Shown here: one piece after another, positions 25,153 through 38,217 of the stretch
Layout: each line of letters opens with the position of its first letter
Position numbering within the stretch: the first letter of the stretch is position 1
Source of the DNA: Euwallacea fornicatus
Taxonomy: Eukaryota > Arthropoda > Insecta > Coleoptera > Curculionidae
DNA length: 64,000 nt
Direction of reading: 5' to 3'
Assembly (NCBI RefSeq): GCF_040115645.1
Contig: NC_089568.1
Coordinates: 2,685,001-2,749,000 of the forward strand
The notes under the pieces: generated by a model
Database searches by the model: none
Seen by the model: only the letters and a program-made list of their open reading frames with translations
What the model was told of the DNA's origin: nothing
Made by a program: the position numbers and the translations under genes

Positions 25153-28100
25153 AGTATTTATCGCCCCTCGTATCTTCAAATTCTCTAGGTTAGTATCAAG
25201 TATTTGAAAAGAATTTCTTTTGCGCTTAAACTGTATGCCAGAATGTTTAGCGCCTATTAAATCCTTACCAAAAGTGTGCAAAAGGACACTAAAAGTTTAA
25301 ACGGGGCACTTTGTATGCTAAAAGCGAGCTGATGTAAATCGACAACTTGAGAATAGGTTTGTTCCCATGAGGGCCCTATTCCCGGAAGCAGGCTCAAGAA
25401 ATAAACATCCACATACCGATGATCAATTTTATGAACCGAAATTTGTTCGCGGCTTGAAAATTGTTAATGTTAAGTAAGGAAATTACGTGTTTTTGTTACA
25501 TTATGTGAGCTCTGGTGTTTGGGCTGAAGAATACACTCCCGGTCGGCGCTCGCAAAAGCTGTCAAAACAAACGCATTAAAGCGGCTTATCTCGTCCCATT
25601 CGGCTTATTTAGCCACCAATTTGCTCGAATGCTGTTTTCAGATCGTTTTATATACGGTTTTTTCGTTCGTGACTTTACATAAGAATTGCCACGTTTCCTT
25701 TAAAATCATCAAGCCGCGACTATAACAAAAACGCATGTTTTTCCATTGCTTTTTTTCCTCCATAAAAATGTTTTTAATGGCTCGTATACTTACTTGTACG
25801 TGGTCAATAATATTCCAGTGGCGTGCACGTCCGCTGCGGTATCTCTGCGCCACCTTCGTGCTCCCCTTTTAAGCGTCGCTTTAGCAGTTTGATCGCGCCC
25901 CGGTGCCCTTATTGACATTGCGGTCGCGTATCCAGACCGAATTTGGAAAAGCACGTCCTGTGGGGCAATAAAATTTATGAGAATTACGTGGATATCGGAC
26001 CTGGAAAACGTTTACGCGCGCGTTTCACCCCGAATTCTTTCCCCTAATCCGGAAGCTCTTTTTATAAGGCCAATATAAGGAAAACACAACTGTCAAGAAT
26101 TCGATAAAGACATTTCCATCATTGCCCAAACAACAAATCTGATAAATACCTTCATTAAAGTTGTGAAAAGACATAAGGTGTGAATCCAAGTGTTAATAAA
26201 CGGCCTTTGTCAAAAAGGACGTGCCCCCAGGGAAGGAATTTTCCTCATCGCATTATGGCCCTTAACAAAGCATGAATGTGGAAATACCCCAAAGAGTTGT
26301 TAAAGTAGCTCCAATTGGACGTGTGCGGAAAACGGCGATTTCTCCGGGGAATCTCAGTCGATAAGCGCGAGAGGTTCGGCTTTTAATAAAATTTAAAGGG
26401 GCGCAAAGGAGACGTTTTCCAGCTAGATCGGGCCGATGCAGGTTTTTCATTCAGAGGTCTATTAGGGGACCGTTTTAGCTTTGATTTGTCAACGGTTCTA
26501 GCATCCGAATGAAGCTGTTTGTTCTACTTGAACCTAAAAGTTGGGGGTATCACGCAAAAACTGAAAGTGAACTTCGGTGGGGAATTCAAGTAGTTTCAGT
26601 CATTACACACGTAACAATGGCCGGGTAATAACTATAGCATATAAACAACAGGAAATTACGAATATATTTTATGAATTAAACTTTTATTTTTATTAAATCT
26701 ATTGAATTATTCGCAAATAAACGAAACTACAGGAACGCAGAATAGAAAAACTAATATAACGAACAAGCTTAGGCAAAGTGTTCTCATTTACAGCGAGTTT
26801 ATAAGCAGATTTTATTATTTTTTATTCTATTACTTTCGGTTCGCTCTATATTTCCAATTTAAATACCTTTTTTGGCTTATGTAAGGAATTTACGTATTGA
26901 GATATTGAAAAGAAGTTTTCGCTTTTTCTGCATTTACAACCTACATTAAAACTCCAATTCTCTTTTTCCTCCATTCAACCATTAAATTTCTATTACTTAT
27001 TTGCCATTCCGCTGCCAACAAACACACCCAAAGGTTTAATTAAGCCTGAAATTCGCCCCCCCACCTGACACCTGATTAAGCTCACCCCCGAGCGGCGCGA
27101 CGCGTCGCTTTGCACTCGCAAAAACCACCCCGAAATTAGTCCATTTAAAATTAATACAACCCCCGAAAGATCATTAGGTCTCTGCCGGAACCGCAATCAA
27201 TCCCTTTGGCCGGGACAAAGGGTTATTGTGAACGTACCCTTAAGGTTTTAGGGGTGCGTGTGCATTGCCAATAACTTATTATATTAGATATTATTATGAT
27301 TATATTCGATTTTGGGGGAGCTGCCATGGTTGAAATGGGGTTTCAATTGGATTAAGGGGATGAGGTTGTTAAGGATACTGTCTTGGGATTGGAGGAGGAA
27401 GCATTCCATTGTTTTATATTTGATAATATGGGGGGTTGTTCAGAAGTTTCGAAACGGCCCAATATTTCGAAAAATATCATATGCAAATACAATCGAAGAA
27501 GTGTGACACATTGGTCAGTGATGGCACGGGCAAACTTTTTATTTTTTAATAACAGACACGGGTCACGTGTCCGTCTTGGACAAATAATTCTGTGGCAATT
27601 TATCAATCAGACAGTGATTCTCCTTTTCTGTTAATAAATCATTTTCTATAGATCAAATGAACGCGGTGATATTCAGTCAATATACATACTTGTGCATGTA
27701 TTACGTACAATATTTACCCTATTTACGGGTGTGTGTTAACTTTACCCGCACGCGTCCAATAAAAACGCCTATTATTTATCTTGTCACCCCTCTTGAAGAA
27801 CGTTTTTTGTTATATTTTGATTTTTAAATTTATTTAGAAGGTTATTCATTGAAGGGTGTTCGGGTTGAGAGTTTTTGTTTTTTACGTTTACCGTTAGCTC
27901 TCCTGGTAGAAAAATTCCATACGTAACCGATGAAATAAGTAATGTCCTTTGTAGGCAGTAGGTGTGACAGGTAAACAAAGAGAATCTTAGTTGATTAGCA
28001 CCGATCAAAGAGAGAGAGAATGTTAATGACTTGAGCAAACAATTGGGCGGCCTGTTTGTCGGACATTTACGACTTTGTTAACGCAATTCGTTAGATATTC

Positions 28101-30339
28101 TTTTGTCAACCTTTAAACAACTTCTTTACATAAAACTTTTAGTCTTTTTTGCACCTCGGGACCTCATCGATTCCATAGTGGTATCATAACTTCATTCAAT
28201 CAGAGACACGAGAACACAAATCATAAACAAATATGAAATCCCAGAACAATCATCCATTTTAGGTAAAGTCATAATTCCACTTATTTATGGTATGATTTAG
28301 GGCTTGTGCGATAATAAAGATTTATCATCCGCAATCTCCGGCTTTATGCGATCGTGAAAAAAGTCGTTCGTTCAATATCGGAAAACAATATTCCACCCCT
28401 CGGCAAAAAAAATTATGGTCGTTTTATGTGGCTGAATGGCGTTATTAGGGGTTTTGCGTAGGGTTATTTCGGACTTAATGGGAGGGTATTTATGATGTAC
28501 TAAACGATTTTATGGTGCGGCCATTGAAAGTTTCAGTCGAGGTTTTAAGCCGTTATTAAAAAGGAAATAACATTCGAGCTTGAAGTAAAAAGTTGTTTTA
28601 TTACAATGTTAAATCCATCTGCAAACTCATAAAAGTGACTAGAAAAACTCGTGTTTGTGTATGGCTGTTTGACAGCCCGTAAACGCGATTTCGATTCGAA
28701 ACTGCGGGTTTTCTTAATTGTATGCTTTAAGTTTTACGACGTTGCCTTACAGGTCATAAAAATGTAAAAACGTTAATGCAAATATTTTTCCTCGGGCAAT
28801 CGCAGATAAGAATAATAGAGGTATACAGCTTTTACGAATTGCCCCGTCAATAAAGAAATTTAGGGAAATCTGGGTGAAAGTTGGGCAGCGCCATCTGTCC
28901 GGCGCCAGACGTGGCTCTTCGGGGTTTTTCTCCCCTTTTGATTTTTCAGCAATCAAGATTATTGGGGGTGGCGTCCTCGATAGACGAGCGGATTTCGAGT
29001 GAGTCCTGATGCAGCGTTTTGTTTAGACGAGAACGATTTCTTTTATATAAAAACACAATGAGAAACGATAAAAACCTATCCTCTTTAATTTTTCCAAATT
29101 GTTTTTAATTAAATTTCCTATGCGCATAAGTGATTCGCAATAGTTCCTACAAGGGGCTTTACACGCATGCGCAAGTGATTGGCGATATGTATGTAAACAC
29201 TTAAATTTAGACGTGAAGAATTTAAGTGTACTTGTGTAAACCCTGCTTTAGTTTCATAAAGCGTTCATAAACAAAATTCACAAAAGTCGCTGTTTATCGA
29301 GGACTAAAAATGAATTTTAATAGACAGAAAAACGATTCCGGGCTTTCAGAAATTGTCAGACGGAAGTTAAATTGTCAAGAATTAATGTGTTTTCTTTCCT
29401 GTTTGCTCTTGAAATTTTTTCAGAGGTAGTTTCCATCACTAACAGTTCAGTTTTATTGACAATTTACGGAAGAGCATTAATAAATATCTGAGTAAACGGT
29501 TACACGTCCAAATCGAGAACATTCAATACATTGTTTGCATCGAATGTAATGCTGGAATTATAAAGTCTTTATCGTTTATTTAAACTTAAAAATAAGTAAT
29601 TATTTAACGTCGATCAGTTTTTTAGTGTTCGACGAGACATTTCGGATTTCTCGAAGTGAATTTTCCAGTTTACAGTTAGTTTCAAAAAAGGTTTTCTCCA
29701 GTTGGTGGCCATTTTTCACTCTACACATCTCTAGGTAGGGAAAGTATGAACGTTTCTAGTAAGACTGAATTCGATAGGGCCATTACATCTAAAGCATTTT
29801 CGAGCTGACAGCACATCAAGTTATAGCGGAAGTAACGAATATCACATGAGATTACGCAGTGTGACTTTAATAATATTTTCTACATTGGTAAATCTAGTGC
29901 TGAACAGTACTGTGATCCTTCTTGAATCGCAGAGTCCAAAAAGGCATAAGAACACCCTTTTGAAGTAGTTCTTGCACTGTAGATGTTTTAAAGAATATTT
30001 TGGATAGTACATGGATCCTTAAGAAATTTCTTACGGAACGCACTCGATACTATACCCACATGTTAATCAGACATACTCAAAATTTAAGACACTTTAATTT
30101 TTTTAATACAATACACGTCTCGTTTGAATTTTTAAGTTGCAATCTTCGTCTTTTTGAAATCTTCGCGACTACACTTTTCCACTCTGAAAAATGTGTCGCC
30201 GGTTCCATTGATGTGACGACAATGCGTCCAGCGTCATTGGATACAGGTACTACCTCGCTGGAGGCTCTTGTCAAACATTTGCGATTGCCAAGTCAATTTG
30301 TGGTTATTGTTTTAGCATTGTGGCCGCTAGCTGCTTTCC
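25153..30339. other. Non-coding stretch
   Basis: No supportable exon. A minus-strand frame near 25795-25853 runs into the good donor CAA/GTAAGTAT but has no convincing acceptor. A partly palindromic phrase (GACACGGGTCACGTGTCC) lies near 27556-27573. The foldback at 29120-29243 is listed separately. Confidence 0.4.
29120..29243. repeat. Small foldback with duplicated ATGCGCA-AGTGATT motif
   Basis: ACACTTAAATT at 29197-29207 pairs perfectly with AATTTAAGTGT at 29219-29229 across an 11-nt loop. Outside this stem, GGGGCTTTACAC (29153-29164) pairs imperfectly with GTGTAAACCC (29234-29243). A motif of about 22 bp (ATGCGCATAAGTGATTCGCA, near 29120) is repeated as ATGCGCAAGTGATTGGCGAT near 29167. 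It may be a tiny foldback transposon or a regulatory palindrome. Confidence 0.55.
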
Positions 30340-30860
30340 TCCACCACAAGATTTCCATCCCCAAACACCTAGCCCGTCCCTGCTGCGTTCGTTCGCGGCG
30401 CGATCCCAGGCAGCCGCGATCCGCGATTCAGTCGGCCCTAGACCGAGCGTGAGTCGTAACGAGTTTATCGCTGAGGTAGCCGAATTGTCGCGAGCGAAAT
30501 CGCGCGCTCCTCGTTTGTTTCGTCACCCTTTCGTACCCCCGCGAGTGCGTTTCCTTCGCCCGGTTCTGGTTTAAACAAAAGAACGGCACATTTCCGCCGT
30601 GTAGCGATTGTTTGTGCCACTGACACCAAACAAAAGACGTTCGTAAGTGGATGCGGCACGTCGTCGGTGGCGGCTTCTTAAAATGCCCGGGGGTGGTTTT
30701 TAAAAAGCGGGAAGAGCGGAGTGGATAATTTTTCATCGATTTTGTGCAACGCGAGCTCCGCTGGGAACGCGGGCCCCGTTTTGCGGATTTTCCGCCGTGT
30801 AGTTTTGTTATCCCGTTCCCCGACTGTTTTGTGCTGGATAAATTGGGCTTTTCGGATTAC
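30340..30860 (+). promoter_or_regulatory. CpG-rich island, possible promoter/first-exon region
   Basis: This is the most GC- and CpG-rich 0.5 kb of the window. A TTCAGTC initiator-like motif lies near 30427, followed about 20 bp later by the good 5' splice site AGC/GTGAGT (about 30448). That would fit a short non-coding first exon reading to the right. Open frames on both strands across the island are most likely by-products of high GC. No TATA box is obvious. The strand is inferred only from the donor and from the plus-strand exons elsewhere. Confidence 0.3.
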
Positions 30861-32756
30861 GGATTAAGGTGCACCGTCTTTTATTGATTGGAAACCAATT
30901 GTTTCGGCGGTACGGTGCGAGGTTTTCCATTGTAGAGTGAAAATATGCCATTCATCAAAGGGTTGATTAAACGGGAAAATTCATTAGGGGGATTTAGAAG
31001 CTGAACATGTTTCGATTTTAGGAAAGGTCTGTGGAGTTAATCGCAAACAATGTCGACATTAATGTCCGCCTCGTTAATAGAAACACAAGACAAGGGTTTT
31101 AAAAAATCGAAAAAAATTCACGTGTTTTGAGGAATTTTAGAAAATTTCAATTGTCGCGGTAGGCCCCGAGGTGTACTTAATTTGTAATTATGCATTTTAA
31201 AACTTCAACTTAAAGTTCCGATCCGAGAATAGCTGGAGAGAAAATTCAACTTTTTTCGATAATCTTGGGACGTCCCGGGGGGCAATTAGCTCAGGTAGTT
31301 TAATTTTTTAATTCGTTCAATTGCAAAAAAAAAACAAAATTTCAACAACTTATGATGAAAACTAAATTTTCGGTTTAAATTCCAGTACATCCTGTCGTAA
31401 GAATGAAAAAAGCTTCGTGTAAAGTTTTAGATTATTCTAGACGCCAGGAGCTCTTAGTGAACGCTTCGATTTGAAGTCAAATATGTATCACTAGTCAAAT
31501 ATTGGCATCTTCAATGTGGTGGTGTTTTAATCTGAGAAGAGATTCTGTCTTAAAAATTAGAAAAAAACTTCAACGTTAAGTTCAAAATGTTAAAACTGAG
31601 AAAAAACGCTACTAAAATATTGACACGTTTTGCGAAATTTTGACCAATTCTAGGCGGCCCGAGACGGTGCTGAACCGTTTTAATTTGAAGAGAAAAGTTC
31701 TGCGAAATACTTCAAATTCATCTCTCGATTTTATACATGCCAAGTCTGGTTATAATCGTAATCAAAACACAACAAATGATTCGCCTTTTCAATTAGGAAA
31801 GCGATCTGTTGTATCTCTTTGACATTAAAAATTAAGAACCTCAATCAGAAAATTGTAAACATAATTCACACTCAATTGTTCGTGTTCAACAGCCTGGCCT
31901 GAGGCCAAACCGCAAGCCAAAAATAACATTACAAGGTACATTTTCCAAATGTCAGTCATTGCGCGATTTGTCACGCCTTTAAAGATGAATGTAGTAGATA
32001 ATTATCTCTTTTGTTGTTACTTCGGTTGTCGTTAGTTTGGTTTTTAAATCGTTAATAATTTGCGAAGTTGTGGTTTGTCCCAAATTGGTAATTTGGGAGG
32101 TCGCAACTCGCCAAACTTGGGGCAAACAAAGCCATTAACTAAAAAAAGATGATTATGTCAGGAATTTATGTGTCACTGAAGTTGTACGATGTTCTCTTCT
32201 AACTTTGTGTATTTGGAACTTGATACGTGTATGAATATGATCAAAGGGAAATTCTTGAAAATTACTCCCATTTTCTAACTTTACATCCTGGAAAAGCGCA
32301 TGCGCAGTCTTGCCATCAACCGATCCCTTTTTGAAAACTTCTGAAGTAATGTAATTTTGGAGAAGTAGCTAAAACTGCCCATGCATTTGGCAATTTCTCC
32401 CAGCTTGCGACTCCAAGTTTGCAATTCTTGCAACTGAACCTGCAGCACCTAATACGGGCGTAAATCACATTAAATCTACTGTAAAACGTTCAACATTATA
32501 AAAGCCCACTGATAATTCTGCTGGCAAATTACATAAAAGATTTACTGGATATTGCTTTGAATCCGCTCCAGCTGACATTAAATCTAGGTCTAGTCATAAG
32601 TCTGCTTTGAAACAATCTAAATTTGCTTTTGAGTTACATATACTAAATGTATTTTAAATTACGTCGGATCTGTCATATCATGCTTCACGTCTACTGTAAA
32701 TCAGTTCTAAAATTCGCAAACGTTCAACCTATTTTAAATGTGGTTTAGAGAAAATT
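30861..32756. other. Non-coding stretch
   Basis: No gene or transposon recognised. An NRF-1-type palindrome at 32296-32305 is listed separately. The 32440-32720 part repeats phrases such as 'attaaatcta' and 'aaatttgctt', which recur beyond the mariner near 33930; I could not define a unit. Confidence 0.4.
32296..32305. promoter_or_regulatory. NRF-1/erect-wing-type palindrome
   Basis: GCGCATGCGC is a perfect match to the palindromic core bound by NRF-1 and its insect relative erect wing. The flanks (AAA and AGTC) are not CpG-rich, so promoter function is uncertain. Confidence 0.3.
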
Positions 32757-33836
32757 TACGAGGATAGTCTCAGAAGTATCCCGACCAAACGCTTAAAGCA
32801 AAAAAAAATGGAAGAATTTCATTATTTCTCAACATAGTCTCCTTTGAGATTGACACACTTTTCCCAAAGTTATTTTATGGCTTCCGTACCCCGTTTATAA
32901 TAAAAAAAAAGCTTTGAGTGTTTCAAAATAGGCAAAAATTTCTTCATTTTTGTAAAATAGAAAATTATCAGAGGGGGCTAAATCTGGCCAATATGGAGGG
33001 TGAAGCTATAGTTCGATACCAAATTGATGGATTTTCGCCATCTCGATGATGGAAGTGTGGTCTTGTGCGTTGTCTTGATGGAACAAGACTTTCTTTTCCG
33101 CCAAATGCGGACGCTTTTTCCTAATTTCTCCGCTTAAATTCTGCAATAAATGTGTATAGCATTATCCGTGTATTGTTTTTCTTTTAGGTAAACAGTCAAC
33201 AAAAATTATGCCACGTTCATCCCAAAATACCGATGTCATTCCGTTTCCAACAGATGGAACGCTTTTTGCTCTCCTTGGTGGAGCCGATTGTACCCATTGA
33301 GTCCATTGTTTTGACTACACTTTCGTCTCAGGCGTGAAACTATGGATCCATATTTGATCCGTCATTACGAATCCATTCAAAAACTCGGTTTTATTCCTGC
33401 GAAACTTTGCCAAACACTTCCTTGAAACATCCTCACGGCGCTGTTTTTGTTTATCTTGCGCATAGCATTCTTATATACAATTTCTTTGTCAAAAGGCGAT
33501 ATGTAGTACTTTTTGACATGCCTATGATGTCTGCTATCTCGCTCAATTTTAGCCTACGGTCTTCTGGTAGACTTTTGTGAATTTTTAGCACAATTTCTGG
33601 AGTAGGCACCTGATTCGGTTGACCACTGCGATGGTTGTCTTGGCAGCTGGTACGACCGCGTTTAAACTTTGCCGTCCAACATTTTACAGTTGTTAACGAA
33701 GGATCAGATTCCTCCAGAGCAGAATTTAACTCTGCTTTGATGTTGAATGGACTAATACCTTTCAGATGAAAGTATTGAATAGCGAAAAAATCGTCATCTA
33801 TATGTCAGGTTGGGTATTTCTGAGGCTATCCCCGTA
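32757..33836 (-). mobile_element. Mariner-family transposon, copy B, both ends present
   Basis: TA at 32757-32758 is followed by CGAGGATAGTCTCAGAAGTA. The reverse complement of the right end, after TA at 33835-33836, reads CGGGGATAGCCTCAGAAATA. The imperfect terminal inverted repeats extend about 25 bp. Length is 1.08 kb, just under the usual 1.25-1.3 kb of mariner, so small deletions are likely. It is the same family and orientation as copy A at 12060-13140. Confidence 0.88.
32820..33790 (-). pseudogene. Mariner transposase pseudogene (D,D34D), copy B
   Basis: The minus strand is open for over 80 codons from the N-terminal side: AIQYFHLKGISPFNIKAELN, then VKCWTAKFKRGRTSCQDN, then a second HTH (KLSEIADIIGMSKSTTYRLL). 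Nearer the C-terminus, LFHQDNAQDHTS carries the second catalytic Asp. The third Asp, in PDLAPSDNFLF, follows after exactly 34 residues, which is the mariner D,D34D signature. An in-frame TAG lies between these two Asp residues, and other frame changes occur upstream. Better preserved than copy A but inactive. Confidence 0.88.
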
Positions 33837-36800
33837 TCGTGTAGTTTCCAAATTTGTCATTAAATTTGCCTTGAAAATAGTCCGCCAGCACGTTATAAGT
33901 TTAGTAAGCCACAGTGACTCTCCGTTAAATCTACTTGAGATTAATTTAAATTTGCTGTAAAATCGAGTCTAACAGATTTTAAAAAGTTTCTATAACTTTC
34001 GTTCAACGTGATATAATCGTGTCAAACCGCTATTCTAATGATCATTTGTATTAGAATTATAACAGTGGTTCAATATTTAGAAAGCATTTTAGTGAAAACC
34101 ATTAGAACATTGATGCTAATTATTAGCAACATTTATTTTTGAGTTCATGTGAGAAGCGCTAATAAATGTTCAATAGTTAAGAAATTTCTCTTTGGATTCG
34201 ATTTTTTCACGGGAATCTTAGAAAATGTGAGAATTATGCTGACGTGGTACAGGAAGGACACACTACATGTACATGCATATATTGGACATTATCCTTTATG
34301 TCACGTTTTCTTCCTGGAATGGATTTTTTTACACTTCTATGTATCTCTCTTTGTCGACTTTTCCTTGCTTGTCGGCAAATTTTCTTGCATACCTGTTTTT
34401 TTGGAGGTCGGATTTGTTCCTACTTTTCTTGATATTTTTTTAAATTTAGCGCTTGTCGTATTTTCTTTTTCTGTCCAGATCTTTTTAAAATTTCATGTCT
34501 TTTCTGACTTGACCTTCGTCGGATTTCCCATTTTATTAAGTCTGGCACCGGCTAGTGATGTTCTTTCTTCTCCCCCCGATTTGGTGCTTGCCAATCCCTT
34601 ATCCCCTTATGTAACCCTCTTCTCGTTTTTGTCCACACTCTCGTCATCACTGACATTTTGGCACAAAAGAACGTGGATGTAGAGTGGCGTTAATAAGCGT
34701 CGACTGCCAAATTTCATCATTGCAGATCTGAAACTTAATTAAAATTCGGCCGTTCATAATCAATTAATTAATTTCGCTCGACGACTTCGGACAAGTTCCG
34801 GGTATTTTCTCGCCCAACCGCGAACCGTCCATTAATTAAGTCGACTCCTGATTACCATTAAAACAACATATTTCATGCCGTTGTTGGTTATCTAATCATC
34901 TAATAGACCAACATCGAAAGTTGAAATATTGCCGCGAGATTTGCTTTTACAATGGCCCGATGATTTTTATGGCCGGCCGTAAATATGTTCTTTTTGGCGG
35001 CATGCCAAAAATGAAGTTCTATAGGAATTCGTTTGTCTTTTAGTGGGTAATTTCATTAGACAAATAATGAATTATGCAGTATGGTTGAATTTTGAATTTA
35101 ACTCTAATCTGTCAACCAGGTTTTACACATCCAGAATGGACTGGTGAATTTCCGTCATAATCACGCAATTCAAGTAGATAACGCAGGGCATGCAACGAAA
35201 ATGCTCACTGACAGATGACAGTTGCTGCAACTAACCTGAGTCACGTCATCAGAAACGTAGCGATGAGCGCCGGTCGAAAATGCCAAGATTGCGGTTTTTA
35301 ATCTTGTCATTGACGTACAGTTCTTGCATGACAGTTGAAGCGTCATCGGCTGATTCTTTCCCCTCGTTGTCACGTGTCGGTATTAACTCAAGGTTATAGA
35401 GGCGTGACGTGACTATACCAGTAACAAATTAATTGATCATTGCGACTATTACAGCACGAGGTCGTAAATAGGCGATATGGCCTATTAAAGGGTGAAAAAT
35501 AGTAGAGTAAAAGTAAAAACGGGCCTTTATTCGAGAAACGATTTGGATCACGCGAGCTCTTCTTATTATTGGCGTCTTCATTTTTATGTCGTTTCGGCGT
35601 CGTAACGCGATTATCGCCGGGAAAAAACGACTCATTATTCGGCCGAGATCGTAAAAATAATGTCTTCCCATAAAAACGGAGCTCGTTCGATTTTATTTTG
35701 ACATAATCGCGTTAATAAATTTGTGCTGTCAGTTCGTAAAATCGATTTTATGGGCAGTTGGCCAGACCGATAATAGGTGTTTTTGGAGTGCATGGTTAGG
35801 ATAAATTCAGTGCTCATGGGGGGACACTAAAATATAATAAAATACATGCTTGACATTAATTTGTTATAAAGTAAACTGATGCAATATCACACTATATCGT
35901 ATTAAAAAAAAAATAATAATAAAAAAAACCCGCTCCGTCTACAATGATTTATAGACTAAATTATAATATTCATTGTGTGGTTTTTTTCCAAGCGCCAAGT
36001 TTCCATTTGTTCGGGTTTTTTCAATGGAAAGTGGCACGAAGTTCAGGGCCAAACAAACGGTGTCTGTGTCGGCGATGACCGGACACATTCCGTCCATTAA
36101 ATGACCTGAAAAGGATCTTTTGTTTCGCCTTTATGCAAAATTAAATTATACAAAACCTGGCATATAATTGACCGAGCCATAAAAATCGGTCCTGGAAAAA
36201 AACGTGCAAATCATGTTGCGGGAATTTTTAAATGGCATAATAATTACGCTGGGTTATTCACAGCCCATTAAAGCAATCCTTCCCTCTATTATGGTGCAAT
36301 TTTCTTAATTAACTTGTTTATCACTGCGTCTAATTGATTTTTTATTACTCGTTTTTATTTTTTCTCTCGACCTACGAACACGCTTATTAGAGTATGTCAT
36401 TATTCAACGCGATTATCTTGAAATATTGACACAGCTTCTTCGTAAAACACTTCGGGACAATGGAAAACGGCTTAAGCCGGGCCAACTGTTACTCCTTTAA
36501 TCCTCCTAATTCTTTGATCCGCTTTTCTCCAGTCCGGGCGCGTTTTGTTCACTTTAATCCTATTAAATGCCGATTATTCTCGAACCGCTTAAAACACTAC
36601 TCGACACAAAAACTTCTTCTGTTATGGACGTCTTAAGAAAAAGCCGAAAGCCGACATACAAATCGGATAAATCCATTGAGTTTAAAAAACAGCAAGGAAT
36701 ATTAGCCATTAGCTAGTAATTTTTAGCGAAGGCAATGCGGAGACTACGCCAGTGGAAGTTTTTCTGTAGAGATGGCAAAATTGGGAGCGTATCTCTGTTC

Positions 36801-38179
36801 TTCAAGTTTTTAACTCGAGCCTCGACTCATAACTTCCTATTATTAGTCACTTGTTGTTTTACCTTTTATGTGTGCGAATTATTTCCATTAAATAGGAAAA
36901 AAGATTACCGCTATGTGGACCTACTCTAAATCACGTTGATTGAAATGATCAAAAAGCCTAATTTTTGGTCTATTCAAAATTACGTTAAATCTTGGTAGAA
37001 CCACGTTGAATTTTGTGGAAATAATTTTTTTTCAAATCGCGTTCCATGTACTCAACTTACTTCAAATCAAGTTTGATTTTATTTAAGTCGTGGTAGATGT
37101 ACTAGAAAAGGTTATAAATCGATTTTTCTCTTAGCCAATAAGTGTCAGTAAAAATAGTAAATTATCTTCATAAAAGCCAAAAATGCTATTAACTACGTGA
37201 AAGGATATTGAAACAGATTAGTAATTAAACGGTTTATGAAGAAAATAATAGTAAAATCCGGAAGACTTTGCGGGTATATTGGTAGATTCTAGAGGTATTT
37301 ACCTTGGTTTAATTTAACTTATAACCACTTAAAATGGTTAATGGTTGATAATTGGCTTACTAATATTTTTTACTTCGCGTAATTTCATTTAGTCATGGAA
37401 TACAGACATGATTTAACCATGTTCAAACCGGGGTCTGCCCTGGTTAATTTAGAGTTATTAAATGATCTAAAATACGTGATTAGATCGAGGGGATTCTGAT
37501 TTACCCATAATGATAAAAATACTTTAGTTTTCTTTTCCAGCCCAAACCGGTACTTTCTTCACGCAATCTAATATATTATTGCTTCACTTGGGGATTTAAT
37601 TACACATCAACTCTAGATGATTAATAGTTATACAAGAAAGGATTTACGCCTATGAATTAGCCGACGTATAGTTAATACTTTTAGATCTCAATCTCCAGAA
37701 TACATCACTCATTATATAACAAAAAAAAAGATCGATACTTTAATGGTTTGGGTTCGAACAGGTCGAATTAGGTATAAAATTGTGAAGAGCCTCCACGGAC
37801 ACACGTTTCTTTTCCAACGGAGTATGTAATAAGTTTGTATTTTTTCGCGTAATTCAAAGGAGCTTGAAATAAGTTTCGAGCTCTTTTTGACGAGAAATTT
37901 TTAATTTTCACTACCGACTATTTCTGTACGTTAAACAACATAAAAGCAGAAAAAAATGCTTATTAAGTATTTGAATTCACGACCACATAGGAAGCCATCA
38001 ATTTGTCAGAGGCATTTTGAAATGAAAATTGATATTCACAACTCGAACGGTCGTTTTATTAACTTTGGCAAAGCCGACAATGACGGTGATTGAAATTTTT
38101 GCTCGGACATGTGATGACCAGCACATAGGGCGATACAGCGTATGAATAATGCATAAAATAGCGGTCCTACTCATCTCTT

Positions 38180-38217
<38 letters not shown>

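Noticed and set aside
25795..25853. Minus-strand exon ending at CAA/GTAAGTAT
   Set aside because: The donor is good, but there is no plausible acceptor and the start would be a GTG.
30000..30452. 150-residue plus-strand open frame
   Set aside because: Runs from AT-rich sequence into the CpG-rich island. No domain, and overlapping frames exist on the other strand, so it is best explained by composition.
34149..34682. 177-residue F/L-rich frame resembling a membrane protein
   Set aside because: The hydrophobicity follows from the T/C-rich strand. The segments do not have regular membrane-helix spacing.
37541..37632. Exon-like frame after TTTTCTTTTCCAG
   Set aside because: Good acceptor, but the frame has no coding-like composition and no donor.
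38181..38215. Poly(A) as tail of a retroposed gene or SINE
   Set aside because: No recognisable body upstream and no target duplication.
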